Shown: one piece after another, positions 8,887 through 17,137 of the stretch
Layout of the letters: every line of letters begins with the position of its first letter
Position numbering within the stretch: position 1 is the stretch's first letter
Source of the DNA: Winogradskyella sp.
GTDB taxonomy: Bacteria; Bacteroidota; Bacteroidia; Flavobacteriales; Flavobacteriaceae
DNA: 64,000 bases
Assembly (NCBI GenBank): GCA_002722255.1
Contig: PBLD01000009.1
Span: 167,528-231,527, forward strand
Reading direction: 5' to 3'
Notes under the pieces: generated by a model
What the model was told of the DNA's origin: nothing
Seen by the model: only the letters and a program-made list of their open reading frames with translations
Databases searched by the model: none
Program-made: the position numbers and the translations under genes

Positions 8887-9288
8887 ATGGAAACAACAAC
8901 AGAAACAGAAAAACAGGTGATTAAAACACAATTAAAAAACATTTTTATACCATCATTTATTGAGCTGCTTTGTTCCTTAGGTTACAGAGAAACAGGCAAT
9001 AAATTCAGCATAAGTTATCATGGGTCTAAAGGCTATTTAAACAATTTAAGTATAGAATGTGAAGGTATACAAAAGGCAAATAACAAAATATTAAGAGATG
9101 AAATTTTCACTAAAAAAAGAAGTGTAAGAAAAACATTGATAAATATTTTCCATAGTGAAGCTGAAGGGATTCGTTTGAGTCTAGGCAAAGATGAACCAAG
9201 AAAAATAAAAATATCTCAACCTGAAGCAGGTGCTTTTAATAAAGAGCCAGTTCCAATAGACGAAGAGCATGATGACTTACCTTTTTGA
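8887..9288 (+). CDS. Early protein with SSB-like acidic C-terminal tip
   Basis: 133 residues. The body (IFIPSFIELLCSLGY, then ISYHGSKGYLNNLSIECEG) is not a recognisable OB fold by eye. The last residues, DEEHDDLPF, match the acidic tail ending D-D-[IL]-P-F by which bacterial SSB recruits replication and repair enzymes. Next to the primase-helicase this suggests a single-strand-DNA-binding or recombination-mediator role. Starts METTTETE with the shared translation-start context. Confidence 0.55.
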   Translation: METTTETEKQVIKTQLKNIFIPSFIELLCSLGYRETGNKFSISYHGSKGYLNNLSIECEGIQKANNKILRDEIFTKKRSVRKTLINIFHSEAEGIRLSLGKDEPRKIKISQPEAGAFNKEPVPIDEEHDDLPF

Positions 9289-9317
9289 AAATGAATAATT
9301 AATTAAATATAGAATTT

Positions 9318-9581
9318 ATGGAAACAACAACAGAAACAACAGTAAAATCAAAGATTGAGGACCAATTACAAGGCATACTAAAAATAGATTTTGGATGTCA
9401 TAAAAAGTTTGATGGTTTAGATCCTGATACTCCAACATTTATAAGAGTAAATGTTAAAGAGTCACTTAATGCTGATCAAACACAGGGACTATTAGATTTT
9501 AAAGAGTTACATGCTTTTGACGAAATGCTAATAAAACGTTCTGGAGCAGGAATCTCAATTACGTTTTTAAATGAAGTCTAA
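9318..9581 (+). CDS. Small early protein, unknown function
   Basis: 87 residues, METTTETTVKSKIEDQLQG onward. Its first 20 bases of coding sequence are nearly the same as those of the gene at 8887, although the rest of the protein differs. Not recognised. The last 11 bases overlap the next small gene. Confidence 0.5.
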   Translation: METTTETTVKSKIEDQLQGILKIDFGCHKKFDGLDPDTPTFIRVNVKESLNADQTQGLLDFKELHAFDEMLIKRSGAGISITFLNEV

Positions 9582-9717
9582 TAATCAAGAAAATGATAAG
9601 CACCATTACTGCAGACTGTTCAGCAATGGTGCTCTGGACAATCCATGTAAGCTGCAGTGCAAATCTTGCAAAACAAACTCTGCAGACCAACTCTTAAAAC
9701 AAAACTTTATCCTTTAA
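9571..9717 (+). CDS. Small cysteine-rich (zinc-ribbon-like) protein
   Basis: 48 residues from ATG 9571. Cysteines at 14, 26, 30 and 33 (YCRLF ... NPCKLQCKSCK) plus His 11-12 could form one metal site. It overlaps the preceding stop by 11 bp, consistent with coupling. Function unknown. Confidence 0.4.
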   Translation: MKSNNQENDKHHYCRLFSNGALDNPCKLQCKSCKTNSADQLLKQNFIL

Positions 9718-9722
9718 TAAAA

Positions 9723-9905
9723 ATGAAAAAAACAAGGTTAAGAATAGCACATACAGCCTGTTTATGGCTGCTACAAGAGCGTAGAAAAATTCTCTTTATA
9801 CCATTCTGGCAGACCATTTTCTCAAGTCCATTTTTGGAAGATGTAGAAAACCATGCTAAATATTTAACTGAAAAAACAAAAAACAATGAATTATCTAACT
9901 CATAA
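9723..9905 (+). CDS. Small basic protein, unknown function
   Basis: 60 residues from ATG 9723 (MKKTRLRIAHTACLWLLQERRK). An in-frame ATG at 9657 would overlap the zinc-ribbon-like gene, so 9723, 5 bp after that gene's stop, is preferred. Not recognised. Confidence 0.4.
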   Translation: MKKTRLRIAHTACLWLLQERRKILFIPFWQTIFSSPFLEDVENHAKYLTEKTKNNELSNS

Positions 9906-9918
9906 TGGTCATGAACTA

Positions 9919-10170
9919 ATGACAAAAAATAAATTACAAGCTGCTGTACAAGCATATTTAAAAAGTATGGACCGACAGTTACTAGAAGGTAAATTCAAAT
10001 TAAAGCTATTTAAGAAATCGATAATAGCGAAAATCAAAGAGCTAAACCAGGAACATTCAAGATGCAAACCAATTGAACCTTATTGGTGGGAAACCGATAA
10101 AAATGACTTTAAACTTATGGGTGTTGGATTTAGCACATACTATATCTATCATTCTAAAAACAGGTATTAA
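9919..10170 (+). CDS. Small early protein, unknown function
   Basis: 83 residues from ATG 9919 (MTKNKLQAAVQAYLKSMDRQ); ATG 9886 would add 11 residues and overlap the upstream gene. Basic helical N-terminus and an aromatic C-terminus (EPYWWETDKNDFKLMG). Not recognised. Confidence 0.45.
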   Translation: MTKNKLQAAVQAYLKSMDRQLLEGKFKLKLFKKSIIAKIKELNQEHSRCKPIEPYWWETDKNDFKLMGVGFSTYYIYHSKNRY

Positions 10171-10190
10171 CATTAAAAAAAATAAACATC

Positions 10191-10619
10191 ATGAAACTAA
10201 AATTAATAGAAAGACAATCAGGAAGAGAGTTTAATACTTTCGCAAAAATTTCAGTTACCTCTAAAGGAACATTTTATATAAACAGTAAAGCTGTTGAAAA
10301 ATTAAAACCTAAAGAAGAAGATAAAGTCAGTTTTTTTCAGGATGAAGAAGATAACCAAAAGTGGTACATCCTTATAAGTAAGGCAGGTTATATAAAGCTT
10401 AAGCCAAAGGATCCTAAAAAAGATAATAGCGCACAGCTCAATATGTCAGATATCGCCAAAAAGGTTGTTGACAGTTTCCATCATGTAGGTACAAAGTCTT
10501 TAAAGTTCAAGCTACTTGATCCGATTGAATATTCAGGAAATCATTTCTATCCCTTACAAGTGATAAAAGAATCCATAAACATGGAGATACCAGATCCTAA
10601 CGGACCTGCAAATAATTAA
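10191..10619 (+). CDS. Early phage protein, unknown function
   Basis: 142 residues. The N-terminal half looks beta-rich (LKLIERQSGREFNTFAKISV, GTFYINSKAVEKL), with a segment DKVSFFQDEEDNQKWYILIS that recalls a small DNA-binding barrel. This is only impressionistic. Same operon as its neighbours. Confidence 0.5.
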   Translation: MKLKLIERQSGREFNTFAKISVTSKGTFYINSKAVEKLKPKEEDKVSFFQDEEDNQKWYILISKAGYIKLKPKDPKKDNSAQLNMSDIAKKVVDSFHHVGTKSLKFKLLDPIEYSGNHFYPLQVIKESINMEIPDPNGPANN

Positions 10620-10625
10620 TAATAT

Positions 10626-10793
10626 ATGCCAAAAATCATAAAACAATTTGAGCTAGATGTAACACCAGAGCGTTTTCTAAGCGCCTGTTCTCCTGAAGAG
10701 CTCATAGAAGTAGAGCTGCTTATTACAAGTCCGCGATTTGTAAGCAAGATGAATGAACACATTTCAAAGTCTAAAAAACTAACGGAAGGTTAA
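10626..10793 (+). CDS. Small helical protein, unknown function
   Basis: 55 residues from ATG 10626 (MPKIIKQFELDVTPERFLSACSPEELIEVELL...). Predicted helical. It ends one base before the next ATG, so the two are probably coupled. Confidence 0.45.
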   Translation: MPKIIKQFELDVTPERFLSACSPEELIEVELLITSPRFVSKMNEHISKSKKLTEG

Positions 10794-10794
10794 T

Positions 10795-11040
10795 ATGAAC
10801 GCTAAACTAAAATCTATGACATGCAAAGGTGTAAAGACTCAAAAACGATTTAAGTTTCACCGGAAGGATGATACCATCACTTTTTTTTGGGGTGGCATGG
10901 TCCAGATCATTAAGGTACCAGGAACTAAAGTTGAGCTATCACATAAAAAAGGCAGCGTAACCATCACAGACAATAATGCCGAAGGCTATGTTTACGATCC
11001 TGTGTTTGTAAATGGTAGTAAAGAGAAAGTAGAATTTTAA
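10795..11040 (+). CDS. Small early protein, unknown function
   Basis: 81 residues, basic and beta-rich (MTCKGVKTQKRFKFHRKDDTITFFWGGMVQIIKVPG). Not recognised. Last gene of the continuous early operon before the first cassette-like repeat element at 11059. Confidence 0.5.
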   Translation: MNAKLKSMTCKGVKTQKRFKFHRKDDTITFFWGGMVQIIKVPGTKVELSHKKGSVTITDNNAEGYVYDPVFVNGSKEKVEF

Positions 11041-11058
11041 AACTGTAGGGTGTCAATT

Positions 11059-11117
11059 ACTTACAACGTGATTGTATAACTTTCAGTTGCGTGGATTAAT
11101 AACTAAAATTAGTAAAT
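11059..11117 (+). repeat. Dispersed element E1 (degenerate relative of the element at 30512)
   Basis: Contains ACAACGTG and then AGTTGCGTGGATTAATAACTAA, which aligns with AGTTGCGTGGTTAAGCAACT at 30532 with a few changes. It ends immediately before the ATG at 11118. Interpreted as a truncated copy of the same repeat family. Confidence 0.55.
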
Positions 11118-11444
11118 ATGAAAACAAGAGATACAGCAGAACCAACAATGAGCCGAGAAGAAATGGCTGATGATTATTCAAGGTTAAAAAGAGAATACAC
11201 CTTACTTCACGAGGAATATAGGCGTTTACAAAGTGAAAAGGATAAGCAATTGAAGTTATACGGTGTTGTAAACCGACAGGGGACTGTTAATTTAAAACGT
11301 GTTGAAGAAATACAGGAACGTATTAATTTACTTTCCAAATTAAAAAAAGAGTTTGAAGAATATAACCGTAGTAAACAAATACACACAAAAGAAGTTGAAA
11401 TTTTACAAGCAAGGATTAAGGAACTTGAGTGGGTTTTAAATTAA
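11118..11444 (+). CDS. Coiled-coil protein in a cassette-like unit
   Basis: 108 residues, strongly charged and helical with heptad-like spacing (YSRLKREYTLLHEEYRRLQ, RVEEIQERINLLSKLKKEFEEY, VEILQARIKELEWVL). No enzyme motif. It lies between element E1 and the 46-bp repeat at 11452, the same order seen at 30.5-31.2 kb, so it may be an acquired cassette gene. Confidence 0.55.
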   Translation: MKTRDTAEPTMSREEMADDYSRLKREYTLLHEEYRRLQSEKDKQLKLYGVVNRQGTVNLKRVEEIQERINLLSKLKKEFEEYNRSKQIHTKEVEILQARIKELEWVLN

Positions 11445-11451
11445 TTGTTTA

Positions 11452-11497
11452 CAACACCAAAATAACAGCTTTTTTAATTGCTGTTATTGACTGTTGT
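11452..11497 (+). repeat. 46-bp repeat, copy 1 (stem-loop)
   Basis: Identical over 46 bp to 31149-31194. Its core is a 9-bp stem AATAACAGC/GCTGTTATT with a 10-nt T-rich loop, and outer arms ACAAC (from 11451)/GTTGT can also pair. It separates two small genes. Confidence 0.9.
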
Positions 11498-11535
11498 AAA
11501 GTAGTTGAATCAAAAATTAATTAATAACTGTAATT

Positions 11536-11763
11536 ATGAAGATATGTAAAAGACAATACAGAATTGTAACAGATAATTTTAGTGGTTTTGAAGTGCAAAA
11601 ACGTTTATGGTATTACCCTTTTTGGTTTCAAATACGAAGCGAAAATAGATTGCCTGTAAACACACACAAAACAATAGAAAGTGCAGAAAAATTAATAGAA
11701 ATGGATAAAACAAACAGCAGGCCACCAAAAAGTAAGGTGGTAAAAACTTTTAATTGTGAGTAA
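11536..11763 (+). CDS. Small protein in a cassette-like unit
   Basis: 75 residues, basic (MKICKRQYRIVTDNFSGFEVQKRLWYYPFWFQ). The form, a modified sequence display around W/Y/F residues, recalls small uncharacterised flavobacterial proteins. Function unknown. Follows the 46-bp repeat. Confidence 0.45.
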   Translation: MKICKRQYRIVTDNFSGFEVQKRLWYYPFWFQIRSENRLPVNTHKTIESAEKLIEMDKTNSRPPKSKVVKTFNCE

Positions 11764-11783
11764 CAACGCATATATCAAATACT

Positions 11784-11948
11784 ATGACACCAAAAGAAAG
11801 ACTAGACTACGTAGATATCGCTTTAAGAATTAATAACATTAAGTTAAGCGAAGACATCTTAAAAATAACCTTAGCCTGTGTTGATCTGGTAGACAAATCA
11901 AAAGGCAAGGCAACATTAGATCAATGTTTAAATATAAATACTAAGTAA
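11784..11948 (+). CDS. Small helical protein, unknown function
   Basis: 54 residues from ATG 11784 (MTPKERLDYVDIALRINNIK...). Helical, with a Cys in the middle. Three bases separate its stop from the next ATG region. Confidence 0.4.
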   Translation: MTPKERLDYVDIALRINNIKLSEDILKITLACVDLVDKSKGKATLDQCLNINTK

Positions 11949-11950
11949 TT

Positions 11951-12115
11951 ATGGATCCAGACGACTGCCCACATAACGAAGGAACTTACCACGACAAAGA
12001 AGATTACACATTTCCAGACGTTCAGCGTTGCAACTTATGCGATGTGGTAATGAACTACTCAGAAAAAGAATACAATGACGATTTAGGCGAAGACCTATCT
12101 GATGATGAGTTTTAG
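11951..12115 (+). CDS. Small acidic, possibly metal-binding protein
   Basis: 54 residues from ATG 11951. CPHNEGTYH near the N-terminus and CNLC at residues 33-36 suggest a C/H metal site; the C-terminus is very acidic (YNDDLGEDLSDDEF). Last gene of the early region before a terminator. Confidence 0.45.
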   Translation: MDPDDCPHNEGTYHDKEDYTFPDVQRCNLCDVVMNYSEKEYNDDLGEDLSDDEF

Positions 12116-12221
12116 ATAAACAAAAAAACAATTAAGAGCAATACAGCAAACTAAGAAGTAAGATAACGAAGCACTGCAGAAGATAGTGTCTTTTAGTGCA
12201 GCTGTATAAGCGCAATAGTAA

Positions 12222-12246
12222 AGCGGCCATTCCTGGTCGCTTTTTT
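12222..12246 (+). terminator. Terminator at end of early region
   Basis: AGCGGCCA (12222-12229), a 4-nt loop and TGGTCGCT (12234-12241) form an 8-bp stem with one G-T pair, followed by a T run. I see no gene between 12116 and this hairpin. Confidence 0.8.
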
Positions 12247-12313
12247 GTTTTCTATACACACACGCACGTAAGCCTTTAATTTTTCCCTTTTACCCTTTCA
12301 ATAATGTTCTAGT

Positions 12314-12545
12314 AAAAAAAAACTGTAATTCTGTAACTAATCATGTTTAGCCTTTTAAAATCAATAGATTCTGTATTACAGAATTGATATTCTATTTGTA
12401 ATAGAATTACAAAAATTCTGTAATCATAAAATAAATTACAAAATCACATTTTTCTAATCAGTGGTAATTACAAAACGGTTGTGCTTATAAAAAGCCTGTA
12501 AAATCAAGTGTTTTGGAAATCAATTACAGAATTACAGTTTTTTTT
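12314..12545. promoter_or_regulatory. Palindrome-rich non-coding region (candidate origin or control region)
   Basis: A ~230-bp AT-rich stretch without genes. CTGTAATTCTGTAA at 12323-12336 is repeated inverted at 12524-12537, each with an outer A or T run. Between them lie TTCTGTATTACAGAA (12369-12383, a perfect 7-1-7 palindrome), TTCTATT-TGT-AATAGAA (12390-12406) and ATTCTGTAAT (12415-12424). Such iterated dyads between early and late modules suggest a replication origin or a regulator-binding cluster. Which one cannot be decided from sequence. Confidence 0.5.
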
Positions 12546-12571
12546 GGAAAAAAGGCACTAGAGATATTAAG

Positions 12572-12625
12572 TTCACTTTTTGTAAACTTATTAATTCACT
12601 ATATGTAAATTTTAACTATATTTGA
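12572..12625 (+). promoter_or_regulatory. Fibre-module promoter region with tandem operator-like repeats
   Basis: Two 15-bp direct repeats, TTCACTTTTTGTAAA (12572-12586) and TTCACTATATGTAAA (12595-12609), 23 bp apart, precede TATATTTG at 12618-12625, 16 bp before the GTG of the first fibre-module gene. No TTG lies at the usual -33 distance, so activation by a bound protein is plausible. The repeats resemble the dyad at the repressor promoter (4055). Confidence 0.55.
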
Positions 12626-12641
12626 TAAACCTATTCATACA

Positions 12642-13145
12642 GTGGACCTTACGCAGAAAGTTTTAGTATTACCTCATGTCTGTGGCATAGAAATAGATCT
12701 ATCTGCTACAATAGAGCCTACAAAAGAACCAAGCCTTCAAGGATTCTATAATACGCTTGTTCAAAACAGTACAGCTGTACCTGTATATTTTACACCATCA
12801 AAAGGAAGATTATCAGAGTCTGCAGAAGACACCAGGTCTGGTATAAAGTATACACAAACTTTACAGCTAGAGTTTCCTTCAAACGATCCTATGAGAGCAA
12901 AACGCATTAGCGATTACCTTAAAGTAAAGTATGTTTACATTAAGCTGTCCACGGACATGATCGTGTTTTTTGGCCGTAATGACTATAACCAAAATTCAGA
13001 ACCAAAAGTAAAAATGAGTAGTAACGAAAAAACGACTCAAATCACATACACCTGTCAAAGTATGTTTTCTTATGGTTTTACAAACGGTAGTTTCAGTTTC
13101 GGTTTTCCTTTAGAGTTTCCTATTAATTTTTACAATTTACTATAG
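12642..13145 (+). CDS. Phage structural protein (fibre/tail-associated), unknown role
   Basis: 167 residues with a GTG start. Beta-rich (IEIDLSATIEPT, KYTQTLQLEFPSNDPMRAKRISDYLKVKYVYIKLS). First gene of a tightly packed block that continues with fibre-like and pectate-lyase-like proteins, hence a tail or attachment role is inferred. Not recognised as a known family. Confidence 0.5.
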   Translation: MDLTQKVLVLPHVCGIEIDLSATIEPTKEPSLQGFYNTLVQNSTAVPVYFTPSKGRLSESAEDTRSGIKYTQTLQLEFPSNDPMRAKRISDYLKVKYVYIKLSTDMIVFFGRNDYNQNSEPKVKMSSNEKTTQITYTCQSMFSYGFTNGSFSFGFPLEFPINFYNLL

Positions 13146-13147
13146 CC

Positions 13148-13540
13148 ATGCCTACAGACAATCCATTTCCTTTAAGTATAGGTACTAAACAAGATAGCTG
13201 GGAAAGAACCCAACTCTTAGCTGCAGTTCCTGGTGCTAATAAGGCACTCGCGTCTGAATTCAATAAAATAATTCAGGCACTTAATTTTTTATATGAACGC
13301 TTTAGTGCTCAAAACATACTAGTAGCAAGTATTAATAACTCATCCTTTAATTATATAAAGCATCCAGATAATATTTCTGCGCAAAATGCAGAAGTGTTCG
13401 AGCCTTACGATTACGGTTTTAATTATAAAAGAAATGATAATATTATCTGGACTGAATTTCAATGGATGGGTGGTGATACAAGTGATGATGCGAATTTTAT
13501 AGTACACAGATATCTAAGAATAGAACCAATACCAGAATAA
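13148..13540 (+). CDS. Tail-fibre-associated protein
   Basis: 130 residues. The N-terminus (FPLSIGTKQDSWERTQLLAAVPGANKALASEFNKIIQALNFLYER) resembles the helical start of phage fibre or baseplate-linked proteins that contain a T-x-x-EFN motif. It starts 2 bp after the upstream stop and ends at the next ATG. Confidence 0.45.
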   Translation: MPTDNPFPLSIGTKQDSWERTQLLAAVPGANKALASEFNKIIQALNFLYERFSAQNILVASINNSSFNYIKHPDNISAQNAEVFEPYDYGFNYKRNDNIIWTEFQWMGGDTSDDANFIVHRYLRIEPIPE

Positions 13541-13812
13541 TGATTATACAAATAACACAAAGAGAAAACTTTTTAACACGCTTTTGGCATTGGTTAAGAG
13601 GCGAAATGCAAACGGTAAGTGCTGGCGAAATGCTACACTATAAAGGTTTGGGAAATACAAAAAGAGGATATAAAGAAGAGGGCGATTTCCTAGTCTTTGT
13701 ATCTGAGGATCCTGCTGGAAAAAGAAAATCAGCTTTATGCACCTATCAGATTGTAGCTGTAGATGGTAACGAAGCAAAATTAGAACTATTAGAATATAAC
13801 GTAATACGATGA
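13540..13812 (+). CDS. Small protein in fibre module, unknown function
   Basis: 90 residues, beginning MIIQITQRENFLTRFWHWLRG; no membrane segment is clear. The rest looks like a small beta barrel (VSAGEMLHYKGLGNTKRGYKEEGDFLVFV). Overlaps both neighbours by 1-4 bp. Confidence 0.45.
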   Translation: MIIQITQRENFLTRFWHWLRGEMQTVSAGEMLHYKGLGNTKRGYKEEGDFLVFVSEDPAGKRKSALCTYQIVAVDGNEAKLELLEYNVIR

Positions 13813-15434
13813 AACAACTAATCACATTAATGATGCTGCTTGTAACTGTAGCAGCTTTAGCTCAAGGAACTAGAACATTAGAAATAAAAAAAGTGGAAGA
13901 GCAATCTCCAATTGATTCTGATACCAGGTTAATGGTATGGGATTCGCTAAATTACGGTAAAGTGAACTACACCAAGATTGGAGATTTAATTGCATTGTTT
14001 GGTGGTGGTGGCTTGTCTAATCCATTAACAGAAGATTTAAATGCAGGCGGTTACGAAATTAATAACGTTTCAAATATTGTCACAAATGATATAGAAGTTA
14101 CAGGTGGTGGTGTTTTTTCTGAAATAGATGTAGATAACATAACAGTTAATGATGCTTTAAATATAGATGGAAACCCAATATATAATGCGTCTTTAGTAAC
14201 TGTTAAAAATCCTGTTGGTCAAACCGCAGATGTAGATAACTACTCTTTTGAAACCATTAACGGTAATTTAATACTTAAAGCTAATGGTGGCTCTAATGGC
14301 TCTAGCACACCAGTACTAACAGTTAACCGCAACACTTTACAAACAGGCTTTGGTAACTATGAGTTTCCTAGACAAGATGGCACAGCTGGTCAGGTCTTTA
14401 TGACAGATGGTAGTGGTCAGGTGACTTGGCAAAGTGTTGGATCGTCTTTAGATCAAGAAGAAGTTGAAGACATTGTAGGTGGTATGGTAGCAAGTAGTCC
14501 GCAAGAAGGTATCGCTGTTACTTATGATGATGTTAATGGTGAGTTAGGCTTTATATTAGATGCAGCAGCTTCTGAAATAACTTATGATAATTCAGGAAGT
14601 TCTTTAGTTGCTACTAACGTAAAAACAGCTTTAGACGAACTAGATGATAAAATACCATCTAGTCAATTACCCTATGTCACAGTAAATGATAGCACTTATA
14701 CTATGTTAGAAGCTGATATATTAGCTTCTAAAAGTTATTTAATCAAAGCTTACAGAGCTGATGGTATTACACCAGTTGATACAGTTACAGTGACTTATCC
14801 AACTATTACACATGATGGCTCTTTGCTAGTTTCATCATTTGCTAATATCTCAGGTAGTTCAATAAAGGTAATACCAGACACAGATGTTGTAGATTATAGA
14901 TATGGTACAAAAAAACAATATACAACTACACCAGATTTACAAGGCTATGTAAGTATTAGTAGCGTAGCTCAAGATAGTATTTGGGGTTCTTCTAATGATT
15001 GGGTGATTAATGATTACAGCGAAGTCGGTCTAAATAATTTAATAGTCAATAGCACTTTTGATGATTCCACAAATTTAACACTTCAGGCAGCTTGGACTAT
15101 AAGTGCTGGTACAGCCAACTATGATCGAACAGCCAATCAAACTATCATTTTTGATTTAAACGATACTTTAAACGCAAGTGATGTAGTTACTTTAACCTTA
15201 GATGTTTCAAATATTACTAGAGATGGTGCAAGAATTTTTGTTTATGAAGGCAGCGGAACAGGTGGCCAGCAAATGACCGTTACATCCGAATTTTTATTAG
15301 ATGGCACAGATCAAGATTTAGTACTTAATCATACAATAGTTGGTAATGGAATAACGACTATTACTATTATGGGTACCAACAATAACAATGGTGGTGAATT
15401 TTCAATTGATAACATAGAGCTAATTAAAAACTGA
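13809..15434 (+). CDS. Fibre-like protein with Sec signal peptide
   Basis: 541 residues. Residues 1-19 (MKQLITLMMLLVTVAALAQ) are a clear signal peptide, which is odd for a virion fibre. The following region (RTLEIKKVEEQSPID ... GKVNYTKIGDLIALF, NPLTEDLNAGGYEINNVSNI) resembles the head of phage fibre proteins, with glycine/asparagine-rich beta repeats after it. The C-terminal ~140 residues (NLIVNSTFDDSTNLT ... FSIDNIELIKN) look like a carbohydrate-binding jelly roll. Likely surface attachment, either on the virion or on the lysogen. Ends at the start of the pectate lyase gene. Confidence 0.6.
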   Translation: MKQLITLMMLLVTVAALAQGTRTLEIKKVEEQSPIDSDTRLMVWDSLNYGKVNYTKIGDLIALFGGGGLSNPLTEDLNAGGYEINNVSNIVTNDIEVTGGGVFSEIDVDNITVNDALNIDGNPIYNASLVTVKNPVGQTADVDNYSFETINGNLILKANGGSNGSSTPVLTVNRNTLQTGFGNYEFPRQDGTAGQVFMTDGSGQVTWQSVGSSLDQEEVEDIVGGMVASSPQEGIAVTYDDVNGELGFILDAAASEITYDNSGSSLVATNVKTALDELDDKIPSSQLPYVTVNDSTYTMLEADILASKSYLIKAYRADGITPVDTVTVTYPTITHDGSLLVSSFANISGSSIKVIPDTDVVDYRYGTKKQYTTTPDLQGYVSISSVAQDSIWGSSNDWVINDYSEVGLNNLIVNSTFDDSTNLTLQAAWTISAGTANYDRTANQTIIFDLNDTLNASDVVTLTLDVSNITRDGARIFVYEGSGTGGQQMTVTSEFLLDGTDQDLVLNHTIVGNGITTITIMGTNNNNGGEFSIDNIELIKN

Positions 15435-17137
15435 TGAAGAAATACATATATACAGTATTACTACTGTTCAGTATTATTACTTATGGACAACAGTTAGCGT
15501 TTCCAACAGCCTATGGTGCTGGTGCATACACAACAGGAGGTAGAGGCCTTGGAGTGTACCATGTAACTAATCTAAACAATAGCGGTACAGGTAGTTTAAG
15601 ACAAGCTGTAAGCGATGCCGATAGTGCAGGTGGTGGAACAATTGTTTTTGATGTTAGTGGTATTATAAATATTACATCTACTTTAGGTTTTACAGATAAT
15701 CTTACCGTTGCTGGACAAACAGCACCCGAAGGTGGAATAACGATTGATGGTGAAAGAGTTTTTATATCTGGTGCAGATAACATCATTGTGAGATACATAA
15801 GATTTAAAGGCGGTGTTGATGGTGGTGATGATAGTGTAACTGTTAGAGGTGGTGCAACAAATCAGATTTGGGATCATTGCTCCTTTGCGTTTGGCGATGA
15901 TGAAGGTGCAAGTTGGTACGAATCCACTATTAACAATTTAATGGATAATTTAACAATACAACGTTGTTTGTTTGGTGAAAATTCTAAAGGCTCTATTGTT
16001 GGTGGTGGTTCTGGTATTGTAACAACAGGTGATATTAGTTTCAACTTTAATTTATTCTATAACAACAGCCATAGATTTCCTAATTCTTCTGGAGACAATG
16101 CCAATGTTGAAGTTATAAATAATGTGGTTTGGAATGTAGGAAGTAGATTGGTTAGAGTTAATGGAAACGGTCATAACCTTAATCATATTGGTAATTATTA
16201 TCATTTCAACACTACAGGGATAACAGATGATAGGTTGCACATGTTTAGCTATGAAACTGGTTATCCAAACATATATACAAGTGGCAATAAAATAGAAGGC
16301 ACAAGTCCTAGTAGTCCGCTAACTTCTACACTAGCAGAAATGAATGCAGACAACACTTTAGCTTGGAAGCATTTTATAGATGGTACAAGTACACCACAAG
16401 GTACAAGGAATAAAGGCGATCAGTTAGAATCTGAATACTTTACAGACACACAACACGCTTTATTAGGTAGAGCTGTAACGATTTTAGATGTAGATACTGC
16501 AAAAACTAATGTATTAGCAGATGTCGGATGCAACGCGCGATTAAATGCAGATGGTAGTATTAGCAATAATTTAGATGTAGAAGATGCAGACTATATAAAT
16601 CAAGTTTCTTTAGGTAACTACAATACACCTTTAACAAGTGGAAGTTACAATGTTACTGCTTTTACTTCAAACAGTAGAGACGGTAGTTTCTATGTAAATA
16701 ATAGTCATATACCTGAATCATGGTTTACTGCTAATGTGCCAAATGGTGAAGATCATAACGATATAGCACCAAGTGGTTATACGTGGCTAGAAGAATATCT
16801 AAACCAGGTAGATGGTGAAATTATAAATATACCACAAATCACGCGTACCGACTCCAACCCAACCACAATAGAGCAAGGAGGCACGTACATACCACCAACA
16901 GGCACCTGGACAGATGTAGAAGATGGTAGTGGTACAGCAACAGTTGGTGGAGACACTGTAGATGTTAATACTATTGGTACCTACAATGTGTTGTTAGAGC
17001 ATAGTGACACCGATGGTAACAAAGGTAGTTTAACAATTGTTTATAGTATTGTAGCTGCTGGAGGTGGTGATACAGAACCATCAGGTGGCACTAATGGAAC
17101 GGTAGCAAGTAAAAAGAAAACTTTAATACATAATTAA
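15434..17137 (+). CDS. Secreted pectate-lyase-like polysaccharide lyase
   Basis: 567 residues: signal peptide (MKKYIYTVLLLFSIITYGQ), then a right-handed beta helix of the pectate lyase (PL1-like) type. Supporting segments are FPTAYGAGAYTTGGRGLGVYHVTNL, GSLRQAVSDADSAGGGTIVFD, NLTVAGQTAPEGGITI, IIVRYIRFKGG and IWDHCSF. Residues ~475-550 (ITRTDSNPTTIEQGG ... DTDGNKGSLTIVYSI) resemble the Ig-like DUF5011 domain. In a phage fibre module it may be a depolymerase against host capsule or an exported enzyme of the lysogen. Catalytic residues were not verified. Confidence 0.75.
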   Translation: MKKYIYTVLLLFSIITYGQQLAFPTAYGAGAYTTGGRGLGVYHVTNLNNSGTGSLRQAVSDADSAGGGTIVFDVSGIINITSTLGFTDNLTVAGQTAPEGGITIDGERVFISGADNIIVRYIRFKGGVDGGDDSVTVRGGATNQIWDHCSFAFGDDEGASWYESTINNLMDNLTIQRCLFGENSKGSIVGGGSGIVTTGDISFNFNLFYNNSHRFPNSSGDNANVEVINNVVWNVGSRLVRVNGNGHNLNHIGNYYHFNTTGITDDRLHMFSYETGYPNIYTSGNKIEGTSPSSPLTSTLAEMNADNTLAWKHFIDGTSTPQGTRNKGDQLESEYFTDTQHALLGRAVTILDVDTAKTNVLADVGCNARLNADGSISNNLDVEDADYINQVSLGNYNTPLTSGSYNVTAFTSNSRDGSFYVNNSHIPESWFTANVPNGEDHNDIAPSGYTWLEEYLNQVDGEIINIPQITRTDSNPTTIEQGGTYIPPTGTWTDVEDGSGTATVGGDTVDVNTIGTYNVLLEHSDTDGNKGSLTIVYSIVAAGGGDTEPSGGTNGTVASKKKTLIHN

